This document shows positions 23,931 through 33,086 of a stretch of DNA of 47,257 bases, piece after piece. The notes under the pieces were generated by a model. That model ran no database searches. It worked only from the letters and a program-made list of their open reading frames with translations, and had not been told where the DNA came from. Origin of the DNA: Clostridium sp. CAG:138 (GTDB taxonomy: Bacteria; Bacillota; Clostridia; Christensenellales; CAG-138); assembly GCA_000435055.1 (NCBI GenBank), contig FR879710.1, positions 1 to 47,257 of the forward strand, in the 5' to 3' direction. The first letter of the stretch is position 1, and the number at the start of each line of letters is the position of its first letter. A program made the position numbers and the translations under genes.

Positions 23931-24866
23931 ATGAAGAAAGAATCTAAAGATAACGAATTTGGTTTCAGTTCCGCCGAAAATCAAAATAATGCGGGTTCTC
24001 CTCGGAAAAAATCCGAGATGTCCGCGAAGCGCAAAGCGTGGATTTATTCGGTTCGTGCATTGATGACGGCTGCAACAGGAATCACTCTTGCGCTTGCGCT
24101 GTTTCTTGTTGTCTATGTTCTTGCAAAGGGTTTGCCCAATCTGTCATTTGAACTGTTGACAACGGCACCGAGTTATCTGTCGGGCAGAGTCGGAATTCTG
24201 CCGGATATTCTGAACTCGCTGTATATTGTTTTTGCAACATTGATAATTGTTCTGCCGCTTGGAGTCGGAAGTGCGGTATATCTTACGGAGTATGCGCGAA
24301 ATAAAAAGATTGTTTCGGCAATTGAATATGCGGCGGAGGCACTTTCCGGTATTCCGTCAATCATTTACGGGCTTGTCGGGATGCTGTTTTTCTGCCAATT
24401 TATGGGACTTCAAACCTCGTTGTTTGCAGGTGCGTTGACCCTTGCGATAATGAATCTGCCGACGATTATGCGAACAACGCAGGAGAGCCTGAAGACCGTT
24501 CCAAACAGTTATCGCGAGGGCGCATTTGCACTCGGAGCGGGCAAATGGCGAGTGATTCGCACGGTTGTTCTTCCGGGGTGTGTGGACGGCATAGTCACAA
24601 GCTGCATTTTATCGGTGGGCAGGATACTGGGAGAATCAGCCGCATTGCTGTACACTGCCGGGTTTGCGCATGTTCTGAACGGTTTTTTTGAGGCAATGTC
24701 CGGCTCGGGCGCAACTCTGACGGTTGCACTGTACTTTTATGCAAAAGAGGAGGGGGCATTTGATGTCGCATTTGCCATTGCTTCCATTCTGATGATACTG
24801 ACGCTTGCAATAAACCTTGCGGCAACGCTTGCAGGCAAACACTTTGAAAAGAGGAGAAATGCATGA
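23931..24866 (+). CDS. pstA: Phosphate ABC transporter permease PstA
   Basis: 311-residue permease. A polar N-terminal extension of about 40 residues precedes the first helix; the coupling-loop motif is ESLKTVPNSYREGAFALGAGKW. It forms the channel with PstC. ATG 23931 was chosen for AAAGGAG 8 bases upstream; in-frame ATGs further up (23889, 23913) have none. It overlaps pstB by 4 bases (ATGA). Confidence 0.93.
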   Translation: MKKESKDNEFGFSSAENQNNAGSPRKKSEMSAKRKAWIYSVRALMTAATGITLALALFLVVYVLAKGLPNLSFELLTTAPSYLSGRVGILPDILNSLYIVFATLIIVLPLGVGSAVYLTEYARNKKIVSAIEYAAEALSGIPSIIYGLVGMLFFCQFMGLQTSLFAGALTLAIMNLPTIMRTTQESLKTVPNSYREGAFALGAGKWRVIRTVVLPGCVDGIVTSCILSVGRILGESAALLYTAGFAHVLNGFFEAMSGSGATLTVALYFYAKEEGAFDVAFAIASILMILTLAINLAATLAGKHFEKRRNA

Positions 24867-25618
24867 TGAACATAATCACAACGAACGACCTTTGCCTGTG
24901 GTACGGAAAAACCCAGGCACTGAGAGATATCAACATTTCTGTTCCGGAAGGTAGCATCACTGCGCTTATCGGCCCTTCCGGGTGCGGTAAATCAACCTTT
25001 TTAAAAACGCTCAACAGGATGAACGATCTTGTGCCGGATGTTCGAATCACGGGCAGCGTTAAATACCGCGGAAAAGATATTTTTGCTCCCGGCACGGATG
25101 TGAACGAACTGCGCAGACAAATCGGAATGGTGTTCCAAAAACCGAATCCGTTTCCGATGAGCATATACGACAACATTGCATACGGCCCGCGGACGCACGG
25201 GATTCGCTCAAAAGCAAAGCTTGATGAAATTGTAGAGACGTCTCTTAAAAATGCTGCAATTTGGGATGAAGTGAAGGACAGACTCAAAAAATCCGCACTC
25301 GGTCTTTCCGGCGGACAGCAGCAGCGCCTTTGCATTGCCCGTGCGCTTGCGGTCGATCCGGACGTGCTTTTAATGGATGAGCCGACAAGCGCGCTCGATC
25401 CGATTTCAACAACACGTATAGAAGAGCTTGCAATGGAGCTTAAAAGCAAGTATACTATTATTATAGTCACTCACAACATGCAGCAGGCTCTTCGAATTTC
25501 AAACAAAACGGCCTTCTTCCTTTTGGGAGAATTGGTGGAATGCGATGATACGGAAAAGATTTTTTCAAAGCCGCAGGATAAACGTACCGAAGATTATATT
25601 ACCGGGAGGTTCGGATGA
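24863..25618 (+). CDS. pstB: Phosphate ABC transporter ATP-binding protein
   Basis: 251-residue ABC ATPase, normal size for PstB. Walker A GPSGCGKST (about residue 35), Q-loop FQKPNPFPMSIYDN (family signature), LSGGQQQR and Walker B LLMDEPTSALD are all intact. Overlaps pstA and phoU by ATGA, so translation is coupled through all three. Confidence 0.97.
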   Translation: MMNIITTNDLCLWYGKTQALRDINISVPEGSITALIGPSGCGKSTFLKTLNRMNDLVPDVRITGSVKYRGKDIFAPGTDVNELRRQIGMVFQKPNPFPMSIYDNIAYGPRTHGIRSKAKLDEIVETSLKNAAIWDEVKDRLKKSALGLSGGQQQRLCIARALAVDPDVLLMDEPTSALDPISTTRIEELAMELKSKYTIIIVTHNMQQALRISNKTAFFLLGELVECDDTEKIFSKPQDKRTEDYITGRFG

Positions 25619-26265
25619 TGAGAAGCAGTTTTGACAGCCAGCTGAGGCAGCTCAATAATGAGCTTATTGAAATGGGAGCATTGTGTGAGGAAGCGATCAA
25701 TCTTTCCGCAAAGGCACTTGCCGAGGGCAGCGCAAAAATCGCAGGCGGGGTTGCACCGATCGATAACGAAATTGATAAAATGGAGCGCGATATAGAGACA
25801 CTCTGTCTCAAATTGCTGCTGCGTCAACAGCCTGTTGCAGGGGATCTTCGTCAGATTTCCGCAGCGCTCAAGATGATAACCGATATGGAGCGCATCGGTG
25901 ATCAGGCCGAAGATATAGCGGAAATAATCGCCTTTTTGAACGGCAGAAGCGGAGCGGAGTGCGGAGATATCGACAAAATGGCGAAGGCGGCAACAAAAAT
26001 GGTCACAAACAGCATTGAAGCATTTGTGAAACGCGATGTCGAACTTGCAAAAGAAGTTATTGCTCAGGATGATATTGTTGACGATTATTTTAATCGTGTC
26101 AAGCAGGATTTGATTGAACGCATTTCTTCCGATCCGAGTGACGGCGAGTTTGCACTTGATCTGCTGATGATCGCAAAGTATTTTGAGCGTATCGGCGACC
26201 ATGCCACAAACATAGCAGAATGGGTCATGTTCTCCGTGACAGGGGTGCATGTTCAAAACGAATGA
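25615..26265 (+). CDS. phoU: Phosphate signalling regulator PhoU
   Basis: 216-residue two-repeat helical protein. Each repeat carries the metal-binding E/DxxxD pattern (DNEIDKMERDIE; DDIVDDYFNRVKQD) with MERIGDQAEDIAE and FERIGDHATNIAEW. It links Pst transport status to PhoR, repressing the Pho response when phosphate is plentiful. Starts within the pstB stop. Confidence 0.96.
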   Translation: MMRSSFDSQLRQLNNELIEMGALCEEAINLSAKALAEGSAKIAGGVAPIDNEIDKMERDIETLCLKLLLRQQPVAGDLRQISAALKMITDMERIGDQAEDIAEIIAFLNGRSGAECGDIDKMAKAATKMVTNSIEAFVKRDVELAKEVIAQDDIVDDYFNRVKQDLIERISSDPSDGEFALDLLMIAKYFERIGDHATNIAEWVMFSVTGVHVQNE

Positions 26266-26387
26266 TTGACTTTGGCGGCGCTGCATGAATTTGAAAGCCA
26301 CGCAGCGGAATCTCTCGCCGGTTGATTAATAATTGAGGGGTGTTCCGCGCCGAAACAAAAGGCAAGCCGGAGATTTGAAAGGAAAGA

Positions 26388-27074
26388 ATGACCATGATTT
26401 ATTGTGTTGAAGATGATGCAAGCATTCGCGATCTTGAGGTTTACACGCTGTGTTCAACCGGGTTTGCGGCGCAGGGGTTTCGTGACGGCAAGGAGCTTTT
26501 TGAGGCAATCCACAAGCAAAAACCGGAACTGATTGTTCTTGACATTATGCTGCCGGGGGATGACGGAGTTCAAATTTTGCACAGGCTGAAGAATTCATCG
26601 GAACTGAGCGAAATTCCAGTAATTATGGCGACTGCAAAAAGCATGGAATATGACAAGATAAAGACCCTGGATATGGGTGCGGACGACTACCTCGTTAAGC
26701 CTTTCGGAATGCTGGAAATGGTTTCACGCATCAAGGCAGTGCTTCGTCGCTGCAAAACTCCGGGCAGTCATGTACTTTGCGCTGCCGGCGTCACGCTTAA
26801 TGAGGATGAACATACGGTTGCTGTGGACGGGGAGCGGATTGCGCTGACCTATAAAGAGTATGAACTGCTGAGGCTTTTTATGAGCAAACCGGGCATTGCG
26901 TTTTCACGCGAACAGCTTTTCAGCGAGATTTGGGGAATGGATTATTGCGGAGAAACCCGCACGCTGGACATGCACATTCGGACACTTCGTCAAAAACTCG
27001 GTGCATACGGTAAACTGATTGAAACGGTTCGTAATGTGGGCTACAGAATGTCGAACGCAGAGAATGCGAAATGA
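26388..27074 (+). CDS. phoP: OmpR/PhoB-family response regulator of the phosphate system
   Basis: 228 residues: receiver domain with phospho-acceptor D52 (acidic pair D9-D10, Lys in DYLVKPFG) and C-terminal winged helix (TYKEYELLRLFM; TLDMHIRTLRQKLG). It follows phoU by 122 bases and precedes phoR, so it is the likely binder of the TTTACA arrays. The start has GAAAGGAAAG upstream. Specific pairing with PhoR is inferred from adjacency. Confidence 0.93.
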   Translation: MTMIYCVEDDASIRDLEVYTLCSTGFAAQGFRDGKELFEAIHKQKPELIVLDIMLPGDDGVQILHRLKNSSELSEIPVIMATAKSMEYDKIKTLDMGADDYLVKPFGMLEMVSRIKAVLRRCKTPGSHVLCAAGVTLNEDEHTVAVDGERIALTYKEYELLRLFMSKPGIAFSREQLFSEIWGMDYCGETRTLDMHIRTLRQKLGAYGKLIETVRNVGYRMSNAENAK

Positions 27075-27115
27075 ACCTGAGCATTTACGCATAAAATCAG
27101 TGGGAGGACTAAACT

Positions 27116-28837
27116 ATGTCAAATAAAATTTTTCGTTCAATAATCACAACGGCGGCACTTGTTCTGTTGGCAAGCTTTGTTATCATAATAGGCGTGCTGT
27201 ACGGATATTTCACGCAGGTAATTGAAAAACAACTGCGTGAAGAACTTGATATTGCCGCAGCGGCAGTTGAAGAACAGGGCGGAGAATATATAAAAAGGCT
27301 CCACACCGGAGCCGTAACCGTTGCGGACGGCAGCATAAGGCCGGATGGCGGCAACATTCGACTCACGCTGATATCAAGCACGGGAGAAGTTATTTATGAT
27401 ACCAAGTCTGATGCACAGACCATGGAGAATCATATTGATCGCCGGGAAATACGTGATGCAATGAACGGCGGGTACGGTATGAGCCGTCGATATTCTTCGA
27501 CGCTTACGCAAAAAACTATTTATTGCGCGAAAATGCTCAAAGACGGTTCATTCCTGCGTATTTCAACGGAAAGCGCTTCCGTTCCTGCGCTTGTACTCGG
27601 CATGATACAACCGATGATTTTTGTTGCGGTGATTGCGGTTATTCTGTCCGCCGTGCTGGCACACAGGATGGCAAAACGTATTGTTACTCCGCTGAATGAG
27701 CTTAATCTTGATACTCCGCTTGAGAACAACGAAACGTATCCCGAAATATCACCCCTGCTGACACGGATTGATGTTCAACATAAAAAAATCGAGCGTCAGA
27801 TTCGGGAACTTCAGCGAAAGAATGATGAGTTGCAACAGATTACCGAAAGCATGAACGAGGCACTTGTAATGCTGGATGTTAACGGCTGTGTGCTTGGAAT
27901 CAATTCTGCTGCGAGACAGCTTTTTGAGGTTGATAATTCTTGTATCGGCAGCGATTTTCTGACCGTTGACCGCAATCCGGAGTTCAACAGGCGGATAATG
28001 AATGCATTTGCAGGCAGCAATGAAACGTTTAACCTTCAGAAACACGGACGCGAATACAAGGTCGACATAAGCAGAGTCGAGTCCGGCGAAAATCTTGCGG
28101 GAATTCTCCTGCTTGCGTTTGATGTTACCGAGCAGGCAGAAACGGAAAAAATGCGCCGCGAGTTCACGGCGAATGTTTCTCATGAGCTGAAGACGCCGCT
28201 TCAATCCATAATGGGCAGCGCGGAGCTTATTGAGAACGGACTTGTCAAACCGGAGGATATGCCGCATTTCATTAAGAACATACGCACCGAGTCTGCACGG
28301 CTTGTTGCGCTGATAGAAGACATAATCAGATTATCACGCCTTGATGAAGGTGTGGAAATCCCGAAGACAGAGGTTGACATTTTGAACGTGGCAACGGAAA
28401 CGGCGGAGCTTCTCCGCGGCAATGCTGAGGCAAAGAATGTTTCCGTAAAGGTACACGGCAGAAGCGCGGTCGTTTTCGGAGTTGACAGGCTTATATATGA
28501 AATTGCCTATAATCTCTGTGAAAATGCCGTGAAGTATAATATTCCGGGAGGTACTGTGGATATAGGTGTTGATGCAAGAAAAGGCAAGGCTCTGCTTACG
28601 GTTCGCGACACCGGTATAGGGATTCCCAAGGAGCAGCAGTCACGGGTGTTTGAACGTTTTTATCGGGTTGACAAAAGCCGCTCGAAGGACTCCGGCGGGA
28701 CGGGACTCGGCCTGTCCATTGTGAAACATGCGGCAGCCTACCATAATGCGGAGTTGACTCTTGAAAGTGTTCCCGGAAAAGGGACTTGCGTAACTGTTGC
28801 TTTTCCGCTGTACGACGGCAGTGAAAACGCGGAATAA
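27116..28837 (+). CDS. phoR: Phosphate-type sensor histidine kinase
   Basis: 573 residues. Helix 1 (about 11-32), an extracytoplasmic sensor loop of about 120 residues, helix 2 (about 160-185), a short linker and a PAS domain (about 235-340), then HisKA with H356 in NVSHELKTP, N-box CENAVKYN, DTGIGIPKEQ and GTGLGLS. It should phosphorylate the preceding response regulator. GGAGG lies 9 bases before the ATG. Confidence 0.93.
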   Translation: MSNKIFRSIITTAALVLLASFVIIIGVLYGYFTQVIEKQLREELDIAAAAVEEQGGEYIKRLHTGAVTVADGSIRPDGGNIRLTLISSTGEVIYDTKSDAQTMENHIDRREIRDAMNGGYGMSRRYSSTLTQKTIYCAKMLKDGSFLRISTESASVPALVLGMIQPMIFVAVIAVILSAVLAHRMAKRIVTPLNELNLDTPLENNETYPEISPLLTRIDVQHKKIERQIRELQRKNDELQQITESMNEALVMLDVNGCVLGINSAARQLFEVDNSCIGSDFLTVDRNPEFNRRIMNAFAGSNETFNLQKHGREYKVDISRVESGENLAGILLLAFDVTEQAETEKMRREFTANVSHELKTPLQSIMGSAELIENGLVKPEDMPHFIKNIRTESARLVALIEDIIRLSRLDEGVEIPKTEVDILNVATETAELLRGNAEAKNVSVKVHGRSAVVFGVDRLIYEIAYNLCENAVKYNIPGGTVDIGVDARKGKALLTVRDTGIGIPKEQQSRVFERFYRVDKSRSKDSGGTGLGLSIVKHAAAYHNAELTLESVPGKGTCVTVAFPLYDGSENAE

Positions 28838-28910
28838 GAGCATGTCAGTCGCGAACGTTCAATCGCAATCCGACAGTCATCAATGTATCTGCATACAAAA
28901 TGGGAAGAAA

Positions 28911-28948
28911 TTCTCCTCAGCCCAATGCAGGGCTGAGGGGGGTTTTGT
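28911..28948 (+). terminator. Terminator of the pstA-phoR operon
   Basis: CCTCAGCCC (28915-28923) pairs perfectly with GGGCTGAGG (28930-28938), followed by GGGGTTTTG, 77 bases after phoR. Confidence 0.8.
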
Positions 28949-28954
28949 ATAACG

Positions 28955-29002
28955 GACAAAAACAGCAAAACCGGCATGAGCTTTTCGTTCGTGCCGGTTT
29001 TG
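28955..29002 (-). terminator. Terminator of the oad operon
   Basis: CAAAACCGGCA (28966-28976) and TGCCGGTTTTG (28992-29002) form an 11-bp stem. On the minus strand the stem ends in TTTTG-C-TGTTTTTG, fitting termination of the oadA transcript (stop at 29057). Confidence 0.75.
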
Positions 29003-29056
29003 CCTGTACCTGTGTATAAAAAGAAAAGAACAGATGCTTTCTGAACAGAATCAGTA

Positions 29057-30532
29057 TTAAAGGGGAGTGTCCTCGGTCAAATCTTCAACAACAAGAACTT
29101 CACGTTGTGTGGGCCTTGAAGCGGATGAAGCAGCCGGTTTTGCGGATGCCGGGGCAGGGGAGACGGTTTTATCCGCACCGGAGGGGACGGTTCCGTCGCG
29201 TCTTGCTTCAAAGAACTTTTTGGCAACCTGAGGGAAGAGTGCGTAACTCAGAACGTCTTCTTCGGATTGTGCAAGGTCACCAAGCTCTTTGCGGTATGTG
29301 TCAAGCTCGGGCTTTAACAAATCTGCCGGTCGGCATGTGATGACTTTATCATTGCCGATGGCCTTTTTACGAACAGCTTCGTTGACTTTGCCGGGCAGCC
29401 TTCCGTATTCTCCGCGCAGAACCGCTTTGGATTCCTTTGTAAACATTTTATAGCGTTCACCTGCGAGCACATTCAGAACGGCCTGCGAGCCGACGATCTG
29501 GCTTGTCGGAGTGACGAGCGGCGGATAGCCGAAATCTTTGCGTACACGAGGAACTTCCGCAAGAACATCATAATATTTATCCTCGGCGTTTGCCTGTTTG
29601 AGCTGAGAAATAAGGTTGGAAAGCATTCCGCCGGGAACCTGATAAATCAGAGTGTTTGTGTCAACCGAAAGCACCTTCGGATCAAGGAAGCCGTCACGCT
29701 TAAGTCTGTCGGCGACAGTGCGGAAGTGTTTTGCGGCTTCACTGAGTTTTTCAAGATCAAGCCCTGTATCATACTCCGTTCCTTTGAGCGTTGCGACCAA
29801 GCTCTCGGTTGCGGGTTGGCTTGTGCCGTTGCCGAGGGGCGAGAGAGCCGTGTCAACAATGTCAACACCTGCAAATGCAGCCATGAGAAGCGTCATATCG
29901 CCCGTGCCCGTTGTGTTGTGGGTGTGGAGGTGAATCGGAACGTTAATTTCAGCCTTGAGCCTTTTAACAAGATTGTATGCGGGCATCGGCAGAAGCAAGT
30001 TTGCCATATCCTTGATACAAATCGAGTCGGCACCCATTTGAACGAGCTCTTTCGCAAGTTTAACGAAATAATCTTCGTTATGGACGGGACTGATTGTGTA
30101 GCTCAGTGCAGGTTCACAGTGTCCGCCGTATTTTTTTGTGAATTTAATTGCGGATTCCAAATTACGAATGTCGTTGAGTGCATCGAAAATTCGAATAACA
30201 TCAATTCCGTTTTCAATTGCTTTACGGCAGAATTGTTCAACAACATCATCCGCATAGTGCTTATATCCCAAAATGTTCTGTCCGCGGAACAGCATTTGAA
30301 GGCGTGTATGCGGGAGTGCTTTTTTGAGCTTTCGGAGACGTTCCCACGGATCTTCATTCAAAAAACGGAGGCAGGAATCAAAAGTTGCACCGCCCCAGCA
30401 TTCAAGAGACCAGTATCCCATGCTGTCCAGAATTTCGCAGGCGGGAAGCATCTCTTCTGTGCGCATTCTCGTTGCGGCTTGGGATTGATGCGCATCGCGC
30501 AGTATAGTATCTGTAATGAATAACTTTGACAT
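29057..30532 (-). CDS. oadA: Oxaloacetate decarboxylase alpha subunit (biotin carboxyltransferase)
   Basis: 491-residue carboxyltransferase of the pyruvate carboxylase/OadA family. It moves the carboxyl group of oxaloacetate to biotin. Metal-site residues D13 (RDAHQS) and H203-T-H205, and the carboxylated K174 in SICIKDMA, are present. A conserved PYC_OADA region follows. The C-terminus is a Pro/Ala/Ser linker with an acidic end and no biotin domain; the biotin carrier is a separate gene in the same operon. ATG 30532 has GAGG 9 bases upstream. With OadB and OadG it should form a sodium pump; methylmalonyl-CoA as substrate is unlikely for this alpha type. Confidence 0.88.
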   Translation of the reverse strand: MSKLFITDTILRDAHQSQAATRMRTEEMLPACEILDSMGYWSLECWGGATFDSCLRFLNEDPWERLRKLKKALPHTRLQMLFRGQNILGYKHYADDVVEQFCRKAIENGIDVIRIFDALNDIRNLESAIKFTKKYGGHCEPALSYTISPVHNEDYFVKLAKELVQMGADSICIKDMANLLLPMPAYNLVKRLKAEINVPIHLHTHNTTGTGDMTLLMAAFAGVDIVDTALSPLGNGTSQPATESLVATLKGTEYDTGLDLEKLSEAAKHFRTVADRLKRDGFLDPKVLSVDTNTLIYQVPGGMLSNLISQLKQANAEDKYYDVLAEVPRVRKDFGYPPLVTPTSQIVGSQAVLNVLAGERYKMFTKESKAVLRGEYGRLPGKVNEAVRKKAIGNDKVITCRPADLLKPELDTYRKELGDLAQSEEDVLSYALFPQVAKKFFEARRDGTVPSGADKTVSPAPASAKPAASSASRPTQREVLVVEDLTEDTPL

Positions 30533-30624
30533 TTTCTTTAACCTCATTAAATCATGCGCCCCGATTCCATTCGGTGCAGAGCCTTAAGCCGAACCGCACG
30601 GCGGGGCGCGAAAAATCAATAATA

Positions 30625-31812
30625 TCAGCCGAACAGGGAAAGAAATACGCCGGCAGCAATTGCAGAGCCGATTACACCCGCAACGTTAGGACCCATTGCG
30701 TGCATAAGCAGGAAATTGCCGGGATTCTCTTTTTGCCCTACAACCTGCGAAACTCGTGCCGCCATCGGGACTGCGGAAACACCTGCCGAACCGATAAGCG
30801 GATTGATTTTCCCGCCGGAGAGGAAGTTCATGAGCTTTGCAAGCAGAATGCCGCCGATAGTGCCGAATATGAATGCGCAGATGCCCATTGCAAGGATGCC
30901 GAGAGTTTCAAACGACAGGAAAGCAGTGGCCGTTGCTGTCGCTCCGACACTTGTGCCGAGAAAAATCGTGACAATGTTGCAAAGTTCGTTCTGTGCGGTC
31001 TTGGAAAGTCTTTCCGTGACGCCGCATTCGCGCAGAAGGTTGCCGAGCATAAGCATACCGACGAGGGAAGCTGCGGACGGAACAAGGAGTGCAACCGCGA
31101 TGGTGACAACGATCGGGAACACAATGCGTTCGGTTTTGCTGACCGGGCGAAGCTGTTCCATTACGATGGAACGTTCCTTGCGGGTTGTCAGCAGTTTCAT
31201 GAACGGAGGCTGAATAACGGGAACGAGTGCCATGTAAGAATAAGCCGCAATGGCAATCGGCCCGAGCTTATCCGGAGCAAGACGGGATGTTACAAAAATT
31301 GCAGTAGGACCGTCCGCACCGCCGATGATGCCGATGGAGGCCGCAAGGTTATCATCAAAACCGAAAATCAGCCTTGCGCCGAGGTAAGCGACAAATATGC
31401 CGAGCTGAGCTGCCGCACCGAGGAGCAGACTCTTGGGATTTGCGATCAACGGACCGAAATCCGTCATTGCACCGACGCCGAGGAAGATGAGCGACGGGTA
31501 AATGCCGAGCTTGACTCCGAGATAGAGGTAGTCGATTAACCCGCCTTTTTGTGTGAGCATTTGCCAGTTGACATGTCCGCCGGAAAATATTTCGGCATTA
31601 TACAGTCCTGCACCGGGAAGGTTTGTTAAGAGCATTCCGAATGCAATGGGAAGCAGCAGCAAAGGCTCGAACTTTTTAACGATTGCAAGATAGAGCAGGA
31701 AACAGGCAACAACGATCATAACAGCGTATTTCCAGGCACCCGGTTGGGTGAAGAAAGCAGCAAAACCCGTTTCAAGCGCAAAATCGGTAAAAACCTTTAT
31801 GATGGATTGCAT
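30625..31812 (-). CDS. oadB: Sodium-translocating decarboxylase beta subunit
   Basis: 395-residue integral membrane subunit (about ten helices) that decarboxylates carboxybiotin and exports sodium. Family signatures: GVGAMTDFGPLIANPK, GIIGGADGPTAIF (central Asp for sodium), and the C-terminal MGPNVAGVIGSAIAAG. An AGGCGG site precedes the ATG. It lies between the biotin carrier and oadA. Confidence 0.95.
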   Translation of the reverse strand: MQSIIKVFTDFALETGFAAFFTQPGAWKYAVMIVVACFLLYLAIVKKFEPLLLLPIAFGMLLTNLPGAGLYNAEIFSGGHVNWQMLTQKGGLIDYLYLGVKLGIYPSLIFLGVGAMTDFGPLIANPKSLLLGAAAQLGIFVAYLGARLIFGFDDNLAASIGIIGGADGPTAIFVTSRLAPDKLGPIAIAAYSYMALVPVIQPPFMKLLTTRKERSIVMEQLRPVSKTERIVFPIVVTIAVALLVPSAASLVGMLMLGNLLRECGVTERLSKTAQNELCNIVTIFLGTSVGATATATAFLSFETLGILAMGICAFIFGTIGGILLAKLMNFLSGGKINPLIGSAGVSAVPMAARVSQVVGQKENPGNFLLMHAMGPNVAGVIGSAIAAGVFLSLFG

Positions 31813-31848
31813 GATTCACACCGCCTTTTCGAATGTGACGGCTTAATG

Positions 31849-32196
31849 TCAAACGTATGCGATGAGAACATCGCCGGAGTTTACGGATGTGCCGCTCTGC
31901 ACGGAAACAGAGACAACTTTGCCGTCGCAGGGAGCCATGATTTCGTTTTCCATTTTCATAGCTTCGAGGATAAGCAGAACCTGTCCGCTGCGGAAACTGT
32001 CGCCGGGTTTGACGTTAACGGCAAGAATGCTGCCCGGCATGGGCGCGGTGATGGTTTTTTCGCTGCCGTTCAGCTGTGCGGCTTTAGGTGCAGCTTTTTT
32101 GGGAGCGGATGCTGTCTCGCCCGCAGCAGCGGAATCGATTTCCTCAACTTCAACTTCATAGCTCGTTCCGTTTACATTAACAATGAATTTATGCAT
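31849..32196 (-). CDS. Biotin carrier protein of the decarboxylase
   Basis: 115 residues: a short N-terminal beta segment, an Ala/Pro/Lys-rich linker (about 23-45) and a biotinyl domain with the biotin-accepting Lys81 in EAMKMEN. It shuttles the carboxyl group between OadA and OadB. ATG 32196 is placed 11 bases after AAAGGGG; TTG 32205 is too close to that site to be the start. Confidence 0.92.
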   Translation of the reverse strand: MHKFIVNVNGTSYEVEVEEIDSAAAGETASAPKKAAPKAAQLNGSEKTITAPMPGSILAVNVKPGDSFRSGQVLLILEAMKMENEIMAPCDGKVVSVSVQSGTSVNSGDVLIAYV

Positions 32197-32301
32197 AGTG
32201 TTCAATGCCCCTTTCGAATATCTGCAAGTATATAATGCATCAAAGCGATGCAGCCGGTTTTGTTCGCTCCGAACATGATGCTTCGGAGAAAGCGGTGCGG
32301 C

Positions 32302-32607
32302 TCAACCGATTTTTTTGATGGATTTGATACGAAGCCCTGCGGCATCCGTGCCGATGGTTTCAGCAATTGCTGCGGAGATAACTGCGATAAGTTCGCGGCG
32401 CGATTCTCCGGTAAGCTTCTGTGCATTGCCGTCGGCTGCAACTTTTTCGGCTTCAATACCGGATGAGGAGACAGAGCCTGAAGTTTCGGCACGCCGTCCT
32501 GTTACAAATCCGCATATTACGCCCATAAGCTTAACAATGGCAATGAGAACAACCAGCCCGACGAATACAACAGCAAGTCCGACCAGCGGAACTATCAAGG
32601 TGTTCAT
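32302..32607 (-). CDS. oadG: Decarboxylase gamma/delta subunit (OadG-like)
   Basis: 101 residues: one N-terminal membrane helix (about 4-28; VGLAVVFVGLVVLIAI), a polar linker and a C-terminal amphipathic segment (ELIAVISAAIAETIG...RIKSIKK) as in OadG/MmdD. It assembles and stabilises the complex. First long gene of the operon; AAAGGA lies upstream, and its ATG overlaps the stop of a 28-codon ORF. Confidence 0.88.
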   Translation of the reverse strand: MNTLIVPLVGLAVVFVGLVVLIAIVKLMGVICGFVTGRRAETSGSVSSSGIEAEKVAADGNAQKLTGESRRELIAVISAAIAETIGTDAAGLRIKSIKKIG

Positions 32608-32690
32608 GCAAAATACCGGTCCTTTCCAAATATTAGGGGGATTGCGAAGGATGCGTTAATCGAATAAACAATATATCGCAGAACGAACAT
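32604..32690 (-). CDS. 28-residue ORF overlapping oadG (leader peptide or small membrane protein)
   Basis: ATG 32690 is preceded by GGGGGAGG at ideal distance (8 bases), a stronger site than that of oadG itself. The ORF reads MFVLRYIVYS..., is hydrophobic, and its TGA overlaps the oadG ATG as ATGA. This is a classic translational-coupling arrangement. Whether the peptide has its own function is unknown. Confidence 0.5.
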   Translation of the reverse strand: MFVLRYIVYSINASFAIPLIFGKDRYFA

Positions 32691-32706
32691 TCTTTCATCC
32701 TCCCCC

Positions 32707-33086
32707 ATTTATCGTTATTATTCATCGAATCCTTTTTTCCTGCAAACAAAAACATATATTATCAATTCTGCAAAAACATGATACTAAGCAAAGAATTTTC
32801 ATTAAGCGATGAGGAGTGATTGAATTGAACTGAAAAACATGCCTGAGAACGCTGATTTCGGAGCACTCTGAATGATTTGAATTCGGCAAAAAGACCTGAA
32901 ATCACATTTTTGCCAAAATGATGCGGAAACAGAATCCTCTTAAGAAAAGGCGAACGCAGGCATATACTTTGTGTTGAAAAAAGAGAACGAGAGATTTACG
33001 GACTGCATACAGCGCAGCAAACGGACAGCTGCCCGCTGCGGCATCGGCCGCAAAATGTTCTCAACCGCAAGCATACTGCAATTGGT
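32707..33086. other. Intergenic stretch upstream of the oad operon
   Basis: 380 bases between the oad leader ORF and rluB. AT-rich around 32707-32900 and must contain the oad promoter (minus strand); TGATAATAT on the minus strand near 32765-32775 is an extended -10 candidate, but no convincing -35 box goes with it. I see no gene and no clear terminator for rluB. Confidence 0.5.
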
